A stretch of DNA of 5,252 nucleotides from Halobacteriales archaeon QH_10_65_19 (GCA_003022085.1 PXQK01000072.1:1-5252); one strand, 5' to 3'. Positions 1-5,252 are shown, counted from the stretch's first letter. The notes: a model not told the origin generated them from the letters alone. Program-made: numbers and translations.

Positions 1-1
1 C

Positions 2-142
2 CCTGCCGATCCGATCGACGCTGGAGCCCGCGCCGGCGGCATCGAGGCCCAGAACGCGATCCGCGAGCAGGCCCATCGGGCCGACCTCGTGGTGATGCTC
101 TCGACATCAACCCCGCGACCGTCACCCAGAATCGTCGTCTGA
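2..142 (+). CDS. C-terminal end of an unrecognised protein, cut by the left edge, frame disturbed near its end
   Basis: The open frame enters from the left edge and reaches a TGA at 140-142, giving 46 visible residues. The first 33 look like a genuine protein, with G/C-rich third positions and a helix followed by a strand: residues 14-27 IEAQNAIREQAHRA, then DLVVML. After codon 98-100 the frame gives a Ser/Pro/Arg-rich tail with poor third positions. The frame starting at 103 instead reads DINPATVTQNRRLM with good codon use, before running to a stop at 187-189. A dinucleotide TC duplication (CTCTC at 98-102) or loss of one base would explain this, so the gene may carry a frameshift at its 3' end or the read may contain an error. 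I do not recognise the family, and too little is present to assign a function. It lies 73 bases before the next start. Confidence 0.45.
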   Translation, partial: PADPIDAGARAGGIEAQNAIREQAHRADLVVMLSTSTPRPSPRIVV

Positions 143-183
143 TGAGGTGTCCCGCTGGCCGCTGCTCCCCGCGGCATCAGGGG

Positions 184-190
184 ACTTAAC
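184..190 (+). promoter_or_regulatory. Putative TATA-like box for the bPH2 gene pair
   Basis: The A/T-rich element ACTTAAC is centred about 28 bases before the ATG at 216, in otherwise GC-rich DNA. That is the distance expected for a leaderless haloarchaeal transcript whose first base is at or near the start codon. No Shine-Dalgarno sequence precedes the ATG, which agrees with leaderless initiation. The element is a weak match to the haloarchaeal consensus, so this call rests mainly on spacing. Confidence 0.4.
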
Positions 191-215
191 AGCCTCGCGG
201 CCCGATATTGATCCA

Positions 216-917
216 ATGAGTGACGGACGCGACGACCGCTCGGAGTCGGCGCGCGACGGCGATAACCGGCCTCCGGGTGCGAGTGCGGGCAACGATCGGT
301 CGGTCGGCACCCCGGGCGGACAGTCGCCCCGTACGGAGGCACGCGATTCCGCAGACGGCACGGCCCCCGAGGACGGACCAGCAGCCGGGGCGGGAACGGC
401 ACAGTCGACCGCCAGTCCGGGGCGCCGGCGGACCGACCCGGCGGAGTACACCACCGACAGGCGGTCGCTCTCCCCCCGGGTACAGCTCCACTGGGGGATA
501 CGGACAGCCATCGCCTCGGTTGTTCTGGGGCTCATCGCTACGTTCGCCCTGCGCGGGTTCGGACGGGACCCGCGGTTCGGCGGCGTACTCACGGCCGTGC
601 TGGTGATCCTGGGTACCGTCTGGGTCGTGTTGCAGTACCGCGTCTGGATCTACCAGATCCAGGACGACGCAATCTACCTGGAGCGGGGCGTCGTCACACA
701 CGTCCGGACGCTCGTCCCCTACGTGCGGATCCAGCACGTCGACACCAGCCGGAGCCCCTTTGAGCGCGCCCTGGGGCTGTCGACGCTGGTCGTCTACACG
801 GCCGGCTCGCGCGGCGCCGACGTCTCCGTCCCCGGCCTGACGCCGAGCGAGGCCAGCGACCTGCAACAGCGCATCAAGGAACTCGCGATCGAAGCCGAGG
901 GAGACGACGCGCTGTGA
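216..917 (+). CDS. Membrane protein with one bPH2 domain (YdbS-like, former DUF304)
   Basis: This 233-residue protein belongs to the YdbS-like bacterial pleckstrin-homology family. Residues 1-85 are a hydrophilic, Gly/Ser/Asp/Arg/Pro-rich and probably disordered tail. Two membrane helices follow at about 95-113 and 122-141, then a bPH2 domain at about 146-221. The hallmark of the domain is VPYVRIQHVDTSRSPFERAL (167-186), followed by the strand LSTLVVYTAG. Such proteins normally consist of little more than the two helices and the domain, so the long tail is unusual. An in-frame GTG at 147 would add 23 residues, but the ATG at 216 is preferred because a TATA-like element sits 28 bases before it. 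The stop overlaps the next gene's start as GTGA, indicating an operon and translational coupling. In Bacillus subtilis the SigW-controlled ydbST pair contributes to resistance to the circular bacteriocin amylocyclicin. Whether the archaeal pair does anything similar is unknown. Confidence 0.85.
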   Translation: MSDGRDDRSESARDGDNRPPGASAGNDRSVGTPGGQSPRTEARDSADGTAPEDGPAAGAGTAQSTASPGRRRTDPAEYTTDRRSLSPRVQLHWGIRTAIASVVLGLIATFALRGFGRDPRFGGVLTAVLVILGTVWVVLQYRVWIYQIQDDAIYLERGVVTHVRTLVPYVRIQHVDTSRSPFERALGLSTLVVYTAGSRGADVSVPGLTPSEASDLQQRIKELAIEAEGDDAL

Positions 918-2419
918 ATCTCGATCGCCGCTCGGTGCCGTACCGGATCTTCGAGAACGGGCTCCGGATCGTCGGCATCATCGTCTTCTCGGCGTTCGCT
1001 TCCTCGAGTAACGGTATGAACATGCGGAGCTTCCTGCTGTTTTTCCTCGGAGGGCTCGCGCTCGTAGTCGGCTGGCAGATCGCCTACGTCCGGCGCTACG
1101 AGTACCGCGTCACGGCGGACACGTTCGACATCCGCTCGGGGGTGTTCTCCCGGCGCGAGCGCGAGATTCCCTTCGAGCGTATCCAGAACGTCGACATCGC
1201 ACAGAACGTCGTCCAGCGGGCGCTCGATATCGCGGAGCTACGCCTCGAAACTGCGGGCGGCAATGCGAGCGAAGCGACGCTGCGCTACGTGAGCCGGGAG
1301 GAGGCCTCGCGGCTGCAGGAACTGATCAGCGACCGGAAGCGGGACGAGACGACCCCCGAGACGGCCGAGGAGACTGGCGGCGACGTGCTGTTCGAACTCG
1401 ACGGGCGGGAGCTCACGGTCCTCGGCGTCACGTCGGCCAACTTCCGCCTGCTCGGGCTGATACTCGTCGGACTCTCGTTTCTGGGGTCGCCGGTCGCCGC
1501 CCGGGAGGTGTCCCCGCGGATCGGGCTGTTGCTCCTGCTCGGTCCCGCGTTCGCTGTCGTGGGGCTTGTCGTCCTGTGGATCGTGAGCGGCGTCCAGGCT
1601 GTCTTCCGGTACTACGACTTCCGGCTGTCGCATCACGGCGAGGAGCTCCGGTACAGGCGGGGCCTGCTCCAGCAGTACAACGGCACGATCCCGCTCTCGA
1701 AGATCCAGACGTTGATGATCCGGGAGAACGTGCTCGCCCGCGCCGCCGGCTACGGGAGCCTGGTTATCGAGACGGCCGGCTACGCCCCGGGACAGGGTGG
1801 CAGCAGCGTCGAATCGGCGGTCCCTATCGCCAAGCGCGACCGGGTGATCGAGCTCGCACAGACCATCGAGGATGTCGGCGAGTTCCCCTTCACCAGGCCG
1901 CCGCGGCGCGCCCGGATGCGCTACCTTGCCCGCTACACGATCGTCATCGGCGTGCTCACCGGGCTGCTGTACGGCGTTCACGTCGTGACTGGCGAACTCC
2001 CGCAGTGGTACCTCGGTGCCGCCACCTGGCTCCTGGTCCCGATTGGGGCACACCTGAAGTGGTCGCACCTGGGCTACTACGTCGACGAGGACTACGTGGT
2101 GACCCGTTCGGGGTTCTGGACCCGGCGGACGACCATCGTTCCCGTCTACCGGGTGCAGACTGTGAGCAACTCACAGACGGTCTTCCAGCGCCGGCGTGAC
2201 TTGGGCACGCTCGTCGTCGACACGGCGACATCCGGTGGCTTCTGGGGCGGTAACGCGGTGGCGCTAGACATCGACATCGAAACCGCGCGGACGCTCCGCA
2301 GGCGGGTCCACAGCCGGTTCCAGCAGTCGCTCCGGGATCGGCGGGATCGGCTCCGCCGAGAGCGGGAGCGAAAACGGGAACGGGAACGGGAACACGGACG
2401 GGGGCAGTCACTCGGCTGA
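914..2419 (+). CDS. Membrane protein with three bPH2 domains (YdbT-like)
   Basis: This 501-residue protein matches the YdbT architecture, in which pairs of membrane helices alternate with bPH2 domains. Helices lie at about 15-31, 38-57, 176-194, 203-226, 340-358 and 364-381. The three domains lie at about 62-138, 231-317 and 386-468. Each carries the family signature: IPFERIQNVDIAQNVVQRAL from 85, IPLSKIQTLMIRENVLARAA from 259 and VPVYRVQTVSNSQTVFQRRR from 409. Each signature is followed by a strand ending in (E/D)TA. The start is a GTG overlapping the previous gene's TGA; a GAGGGAG at 897-903 could serve as a weak ribosome site, and reinitiation is also plausible. The protein presumably forms a membrane complex with its one-domain partner; ligand and role are unknown. 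The C-terminal tail (about 471-497) is a run of Arg-Asp and Arg-Glu pairs ending in a repeated RER segment, strikingly basic for a haloarchaeal protein. Confidence 0.87.
   Translation: MNLDRRSVPYRIFENGLRIVGIIVFSAFASSSNGMNMRSFLLFFLGGLALVVGWQIAYVRRYEYRVTADTFDIRSGVFSRREREIPFERIQNVDIAQNVVQRALDIAELRLETAGGNASEATLRYVSREEASRLQELISDRKRDETTPETAEETGGDVLFELDGRELTVLGVTSANFRLLGLILVGLSFLGSPVAAREVSPRIGLLLLLGPAFAVVGLVVLWIVSGVQAVFRYYDFRLSHHGEELRYRRGLLQQYNGTIPLSKIQTLMIRENVLARAAGYGSLVIETAGYAPGQGGSSVESAVPIAKRDRVIELAQTIEDVGEFPFTRPPRRARMRYLARYTIVIGVLTGLLYGVHVVTGELPQWYLGAATWLLVPIGAHLKWSHLGYYVDEDYVVTRSGFWTRRTTIVPVYRVQTVSNSQTVFQRRRDLGTLVVDTATSGGFWGGNAVALDIDIETARTLRRRVHSRFQQSLRDRRDRLRRERERKREREREHGRGQSLG
2333..2350 (+). 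repeat. Two tandem 9-base units in the YdbT-like tail
   Basis: The unit CGGGATCGG occurs twice without a gap, at 2333-2341 and 2342-2350. It encodes the repeated Arg-Asp-Arg triplets at the start of the charged tail. The unit length is a multiple of three, so gain or loss would keep the frame. Confidence 0.8.
2373..2393 (+). repeat. Three-and-a-half copies of the hexamer AACGGG in the YdbT-like tail
   Basis: The hexamer AACGGG is repeated three times from 2373 to 2390 and continues as AAC. It encodes alternating Arg and Glu. The perfect copies suggest recent expansion by replication slippage. Copy-number change would lengthen or shorten the tail by Arg-Glu pairs without shifting the frame. 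Confidence 0.8.
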
Positions 2420-2478
2420 TAGCGACAGCCCACAATCGAGGGACAGCCTCGGGATCGGTCCGGAACCACGGCGACAAG

Positions 2479-2487
2479 GCTTATCAA
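2479..2487 (+). promoter_or_regulatory. Putative TATA-like box before the DUF5828-like gene
   Basis: GCTTATCAA is the most A/T-rich element in the 115-base gap after the YdbT-like gene. It is centred about 52 bases before the ATG at 2535. With the usual 25-base spacing, transcription would start near 2508-2510 and leave a leader of roughly 25 bases. No Shine-Dalgarno motif is visible before the start codon. The element supports separate transcription of the downstream gene. Confidence 0.5.
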
Positions 2488-2534
2488 CATCGACCCGTAA
2501 CCCGCAACCGACAGCCGTCACCCAGAACCGAACC

Positions 2535-3233
2535 ATGTCCGAGATGGAAGAGAGCGTGTCTGGATTCAAGCGGCGAGGGAGTTGGGTCGACATCGTGGAG
2601 CACGGCGAGCGGATCGCGCAGGCGCTGGCCGACCTCGACGACGATATCGACATCGACGAGGACGCGCTGACAGAGTTCGAGGAGTGGCGACCCAAGAGCC
2701 ACGAGCGGCTCGACGAAGACGTCAGCGAGAAGACCGCCGAACAGGCCAGCGTCAAGGAGGGGAAAGGCGAGCAGAAGGGGAAAGACCCTGACGAGGACCT
2801 CCAGACCGCCGGCGAGAAACTCGCCGAATCGTACGCGAACCTCGACGAGCCCGACGAGGCCGTCGACAAGTGGGGCGAGAGCATCGACTACGTTGCCCGC
2901 GCCGCCGACTCCGCCGGCCGGAGGGCCATCCGCAAGGTCGAGGACACAGTCTACCAGAACGTGATGACCCAGATGTCGCCGTACTACTTCGACAACGAAC
3001 TGATCAGCGCGAACGTCCAGCGCAGCGGCCGCGGCGACAGCCCCGAGTACGTCTTCGAGGTCAACGTCAACGACGACGACCTCAAGATCCGGGTTTCGAA
3101 CCTGCTCGCCGACTACGACGAGGAGGTCGAACGGTGGCACGTAAACACAGAGAAAGGCACCGACACTGTCGAGGCCGCCGAGGGCGTCGAGCCACCGGCG
3201 GACAACGGTGGCCCCGACGCCGATACGAACTAG
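2535..3233 (+). CDS. Acidic haloarchaeal protein, probable DUF5828 family
   Basis: The gene encodes 232 residues with no signal peptide or membrane segment, so the protein is probably cytoplasmic. I match it to the haloarchaeal family DUF5828, which has no known function, from the N-terminal pattern SGFKRRGSWVDIVEHGERI (9-27). Residues about 18-60 look helical. Residues 62-90 are a Lys/Glu/Asp-rich, low-complexity linker. Residues 91-150 look largely helical, with KWGESIDYVARAADSAGRRA at 112-131. Residues 155-202 alternate strands with polar turns (YVFEVNVNDDDLKIRVSNLL) and may form a small beta domain. The last 25 residues are a Pro/Gly/Asp tail. Many Asp and Glu residues fit a salt-in cytoplasm. 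A second ATG, the fourth codon, at 2544 is an equally possible start. The gene has its own candidate promoter and is followed by a gene-poor stretch. Confidence 0.8.
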   Translation: MSEMEESVSGFKRRGSWVDIVEHGERIAQALADLDDDIDIDEDALTEFEEWRPKSHERLDEDVSEKTAEQASVKEGKGEQKGKDPDEDLQTAGEKLAESYANLDEPDEAVDKWGESIDYVARAADSAGRRAIRKVEDTVYQNVMTQMSPYYFDNELISANVQRSGRGDSPEYVFEVNVNDDDLKIRVSNLLADYDEEVERWHVNTEKGTDTVEAAEGVEPPADNGGPDADTN

Positions 3234-3493
3234 CACGGATTGGTGTGACCGTGACGCAACCGGTGTCTGTCGCCGTCTCAGGGTTTGTACGTGTGTACCC
3301 CGAGGACGCGCCCGTCAACTCCAGTCCATAAACACGCCACACCCACACCTCGTGGGCCGAAGGTGCACCAGCAAACCTGCAAGTTCACAGCCGGGGGACT
3401 CATAGGGTCGTGCGTGAGTACGTGGAGATGTCTACCCCGGAATCGTGCTGAAACGCGTAAATACATCGGTTTGCGTGTCTTGCCATTCCACAG

Positions 3494-3643
3494 AGTCACG
3501 TCCGACAGTATCAGCACGGTGTCGGCACCGGCGCGGCGGAGTTTCTCGATGTTGTCCTGGACGGTCGCGCCGGCGACGAACTGTTCGCTGCGGGCACCCG
3601 CAAGCAACTCGACACGTTCGCGACACGGGCCACGGAGGGCGGC
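3494..3643 (-). pseudogene. Fragment resembling a TrkA-type NAD-binding (K+ channel/transport) domain
   Basis: Read on the minus strand, about 50 residues have strong G/C third-position preference and look like real protein: an Arg/Glu-rich segment, then EQFVAGATVQDNIEKLRRAG and ADTVL. The pattern of a short hydrophobic strand, a D/E-N-(V/I)-x-K-L helix and AGAD-x-V resembles the second half of RCK/TrkA-N domains, where DNVEKLYRAGAD-like strings are common in haloarchaeal potassium channel and transport proteins. Past about 3494 the frame continues but becomes rich in Trp, Cys, His and Arg with no family resemblance, and no similarity is seen before about 3643. The start, the Rossmann Gly motif and the C-terminal part are all missing, so the fragment is probably non-functional. 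The family assignment is from memory of the motif and remains tentative. Confidence 0.45.
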
Positions 3644-3645
3644 AG

Positions 3646-3741
3646 ATGACGGGGGAACCGCACGTGGCGTCGGACCTGTCGTCGTCTTCGGCCGCTCACC
3701 CGGAGTGCTGGGACGACAGCTCCGGAGGTGAGCCGCGGTAA
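3646..3741 (+). CDS. Possible 31-residue small protein or remnant
   Basis: An ATG at 3646 opens a 31-codon frame ending in TAA at 3739-3741. A GGAGGG at 3634-3639 lies six bases before the ATG, a plausible ribosome site. Nearly all third positions are G or C. The product begins MTGEPHVASD, has a Ser-rich middle and one Cys-Trp pair, and shows no membrane segment or known motif. Its stop overlaps the next ATG (TAATG). It could be a genuine microprotein, or debris left of an older gene. The same frame upstream is Arg-rich and does not look coding. Confidence 0.2.
   Translation: MTGEPHVASDLSSSSAAHPECWDDSSGGEPR
3724..3731 (+). promoter_or_regulatory. Full-length Shine-Dalgarno match before the ATG at 3741
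   Basis: GGAGGTGA is a perfect eight-base complement to the conserved 3' end of archaeal 16S rRNA. It ends nine bases before an ATG at 3741 that overlaps the stop of the 31-codon frame. The frame that follows reads about 25 coding-like, acidic residues (MFAPVLQTTTEVVLDDEDDN at the start), then runs antisense into the cohesin-like gene. The site may therefore be a relic of a truncated gene start rather than a working signal. It could also be chance. Confidence 0.3.
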
Positions 3742-3814
3742 TGTTCGCGCCTGTCCTGCAGACGACGACCGAAGTGGTGCTCGACGACGAGGACGACAAC
3801 CACGACGTGACTGC

Positions 3815-4492
3815 TTACCGGCGCCTGACTGCGACCGCACCGAGAGCCAGCAGCGCGGTGACAGCAACGAGCCCAATACCGGCGGCAGTCGCCGGGACAG
3901 CGCTGCCGTCGGAGCCCTCTTCGACCGCGATTGTGGCGTCGTTGCCGAATATCGGGACGCTGTACTCGTCGGTCAGCCGGACGTCGGAGTCGTCGAACGC
4001 GAGCGTCGTGGTGCCGGCCGGAGCGTCGGCGGCGGCCTCGAATGTGAGCGTGGCTATCCGTTCGTCGCCGGTCGTGCCGTCAGCGGGCGGGTCACGCCGC
4101 TGTTCGACGACGACCTCGCCGGCCCCGTTGTTTACCTCGACGTTCGTCTCGACATCGGTGGGCTCGTCGCCTTCGAGCCACGGCGCGGGCTCGACGTCCT
4201 CGACTGTCAGGATCGACGCGTTGTAAGCCGTGACAATCGTCATCGCCTCGACGCCGACGTCACCGACACCGCCGTCGCTCGCGACGTACACGTCGACCGT
4301 CAGTGAGTCGCCGGCAGCCACGGTGTAGTTCTCCTCCGCGGCGTAGATGACCGTCGGCTGATCACCCGCTGTTGCGCTCCCGACGAGCGCGCCGCCGAGG
4401 AGGGCAACAGCAAGCACGAGCGCTAAACCGGCCCCCGCAGCGAGGGCAGCACTCCCCCGGTGTAGCGATCTCTCCGGCGTGTCCGCTGTCAT
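3815..4492 (-). CDS. Secreted, membrane-anchored protein with one cohesin-like domain
   Basis: The 225-residue product has a signal sequence: basic residues before 12, a hydrophobic core at about 15-38, and likely cleavage after the SATA at 39-42. Residues about 46-190 form a predicted all-beta domain that I match to the cohesin/CARDB-like fold. The supporting pattern is SLTVDVYV near the start, an ILTVEDVEPAPWLEGD segment in the middle, then IATLTFEAAADAPAGTTTLA and a final ATIAVEEG strand. A hydrophobic helix at about 199-221 followed by RRR anchors the C-terminus. The layout resembles haloarchaeal PGF-CTERM surface proteins, but the Pro-Gly-Phe tripeptide is absent, so simple membrane anchoring is more likely than archaeosortase processing. 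No dockerin, enzyme or metal site is seen. Potential N-glycosylation sequons are NYT (55-57) and NAS (91-93). The only promoter-like element is a weak GGCTCAA at 4521-4527 (minus strand). Confidence 0.75.
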   Translation of the reverse strand: MTADTPERSLHRGSAALAAGAGLALVLAVALLGGALVGSATAGDQPTVIYAAEENYTVAAGDSLTVDVYVASDGGVGDVGVEAMTIVTAYNASILTVEDVEPAPWLEGDEPTDVETNVEVNNGAGEVVVEQRRDPPADGTTGDERIATLTFEAAADAPAGTTTLAFDDSDVRLTDEYSVPIFGNDATIAVEEGSDGSAVPATAAGIGLVAVTALLALGAVAVRRR

Positions 4493-4589
4493 GGTGCCGG
4501 CACGTAGGGGGGCGGGACAGTTGAGCCTTGCCAGTCACGGACGCGGGTCCCGACTCCCGAAATCAGCCGGGCGCACGACGTGAGCGAGG

Positions 4590-4597
4590 ATATATTA
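4590..4597 (+). promoter_or_regulatory. TATA box of the PIMT-family gene (leaderless)
   Basis: ATATATTA is the clearest promoter in the window. Its centre lies about 26 bases before the ATG at 4620, so transcription probably begins at or next to the start codon. The purine-rich AGCGAGG just before it fits the place of a TFB recognition element. No ribosome site precedes the ATG. Confidence 0.7.
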
Positions 4598-4619
4598 CTA
4601 TCCGGCCCAATCGTCCGAC

Positions 4620-5252
4620 ATGGACACTGCGGTGCTGCGCGACGACATGGTCGACAGCCTCGAACACGAGAGCAAGGCGTGTGTCGAGAGCGACGCAGTA
4701 TCGGTCGCGATGCGGACGGTCCCGCGCCACGCATTCCTCGAAGATGAGCGTGGCGCATACGCGGACCGGGCGTTCGAGCGGTTCGGCACCCGCGTGCTCG
4801 CGCCGAGCACCGTCGGCCGGCTGCTGGAGGCGCTCGCGCCCGACCCCGACAACTCCGTGCTAGTCGTGGGCGCCGGCGTGGGCTATACGGCGGCCGTCCT
4901 CGCGGAAATCGTCGGCGGCCGGCAGGTGCAGGCGGTCGACATCACGCGCCGCCTTGTGTACGAGGCCCGGGAGAACCTCTCGGAGGCCGGCTACCCGGAG
5001 GTACTGGTCAACCGCCGCGACGGCGCCGACGGGTTCCCCGAGTACGCTCCTTACGACCGGATCCTGCTCGAAGCCGCAGCGGTCAGGCCGCCGGCGGCGC
5101 TCGTCGACCAGCTCGCCGACGACGGCTGGCTCGTGATGCCGCTTGGCGCCCACGAGCAGTCGCTCGCGGCAGTGAGGCCCAGCGGCGCAATCGAACGGCT
5201 CGGGGGCTGTGCGTTCGCCCCGATGCTCGTCGAGGGCGAGCAGGCCGATACC
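4620..5252 (+). CDS. Protein-L-isoaspartate O-methyltransferase (PIMT/Pcm) family protein, 3' end cut off
   Basis: The frame runs from the ATG at 4620 to the window edge, giving 211 residues without a stop. PIMT enzymes use S-adenosylmethionine to methylate isoaspartyl residues and start repair of aged proteins in the cytoplasm. The N-terminal helix and AMRTVPRHAFLEDERGAYAD (30-49) follow the family pattern of 'AM..VPRH.F......AY.D'. The SAM-binding motif I is VLVVGAGVGYTAAVLAEIVG (80-99), followed by an acidic VDI at 106-108. YAPYDRILLEAAA (142-154) corresponds to the family's 'APYDRILVTAAA', and LVDQLADDGWLVMPLG (161-176) to 'LLEQLKPGGRLVIPVG'. The substrate loop, normally GQTISQP, reads GTRVLAPST (56-64) here, so isoaspartate methylation is not assured. 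Haloarchaea commonly carry more than one PIMT-like gene; this looks like the divergent type. The ATG is fixed by the TATA box 26 bases upstream. Confidence 0.88.
   Translation, partial: MDTAVLRDDMVDSLEHESKACVESDAVSVAMRTVPRHAFLEDERGAYADRAFERFGTRVLAPSTVGRLLEALAPDPDNSVLVVGAGVGYTAAVLAEIVGGRQVQAVDITRRLVYEARENLSEAGYPEVLVNRRDGADGFPEYAPYDRILLEAAAVRPPAALVDQLADDGWLVMPLGAHEQSLAAVRPSGAIERLGGCAFAPMLVEGEQADT

Larger units (their letters stand above)
3234..3814. other. Gene-poor, apparently rearranged stretch with no intact gene
   Basis: This stretch of about 580 bases separates the DUF5828-like gene from the minus-strand cohesin-like gene. From 3234 to about 3490 I see no gene, RNA gene or convincing hairpin; base composition is less G/C-rich here and no frame on either strand reads like protein. 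From 3494 to 3643 the minus strand reads like a fragment of a TrkA-type domain. From 3646 to 3814 the plus strand has coding-like codon use in two successive short frames. No terminal inverted repeats or target duplications of an insertion sequence were recognised at the edges. Confidence 0.6.

Noticed and set aside
147..215. GTG-initiated extension of the YdbS-like protein by 23 residues
   Set aside because: The extension has no ribosome site, would begin only a few bases after the upstream frame's stop, and the TATA-like element at 184-190 fits leaderless initiation at the ATG 216.
207..217. Inverted repeat ATTG-ATC-CAAT at the first start codon
   Set aside because: Four-base arms are expected by chance and cannot support an operator call.
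1238..2068. Long minus-strand frame of 276 codons
   Set aside because: It is antisense to the YdbT-like gene, whose helices and repeated bPH2 signatures are clear. Long shadow frames are expected in GC-rich haloarchaeal DNA.
3346..3365. Possible hairpin CACCT...AGGTG
   Set aside because: The stem has only five pairs with a ten-base loop and no following T-run, so it is not a convincing terminator or structured RNA.
3234..3490. Possible tRNA or small RNA gene in the gene-poor stretch
   Set aside because: No T-loop consensus, paired acceptor stem or other recognisable RNA signature was found on either strand.
3278..3799. Minus-strand frame of 173 codons treated as an intact gene
   Set aside because: Only the central 50 codons look like protein. 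Both flanks are Ser/Arg-rich or Trp/Cys/His-rich with no codon bias, so a fragment is the better reading.
3741..4226. Plus-strand frame of 161 codons with a strong Shine-Dalgarno match
   Set aside because: Beyond about 3815 it is antisense to the well-supported cohesin-like gene and is mostly Ser/Thr/Ala/Val typical of a shadow frame. Only its first 25 codons are noted as possible debris.

Overview
The window looks like chromosomal DNA from a halophilic archaeon (class Halobacteria). The DNA is GC-rich with strong G/C preference at third codon positions. The soluble protein at 2535-3233 is very rich in Asp and Glu. Putative TATA-like boxes lie about 26-28 bases before two start codons, the usual layout for leaderless haloarchaeal transcripts. 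Genus and species cannot be named from the sequence alone.

Layout. Bases 1 to about 142 hold the tail of an unrecognised plus-strand gene whose reading frame appears disturbed near its end. Next comes a tightly coupled pair of membrane genes with a four-base overlap, 216-917 and 914-2419. They encode proteins with one and three bacterial-PH (bPH2, formerly DUF304) domains and match the YdbS/YdbT pair. A separately promoted gene at 2535-3233 encodes an acidic, probably cytoplasmic protein that I match to the uncharacterised haloarchaeal family DUF5828. A stretch of about 580 bases (3234-3814) has no intact gene. It contains a minus-strand fragment resembling a TrkA-type NAD-binding (K+ transport/channel) domain, followed by a short plus-strand stretch with coding-like composition and two Shine-Dalgarno-like sites. 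The minus-strand gene 3815-4492 encodes a secreted, membrane-anchored protein with one cohesin-like beta domain. Diverging from it, a leaderless plus-strand gene (4620 to the right edge) encodes a protein-L-isoaspartate O-methyltransferase (PIMT/Pcm) family protein that is cut by the window end.

How the genes relate. Only the two bPH2 genes look like a functional unit, probably a membrane complex. The others appear to be individually transcribed. The part from about 3234 to 4500, with gene debris plus a surface-protein gene on the opposite strand, looks like a locally rearranged patch between two conserved housekeeping-type genes. That is inference. No CRISPR array, rRNA, tRNA, intact insertion sequence or clear new defence system was found. 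The most interesting items are the decayed patch, the divergent substrate loop of the PIMT homologue, and the unusual tails on the two bPH2 proteins.
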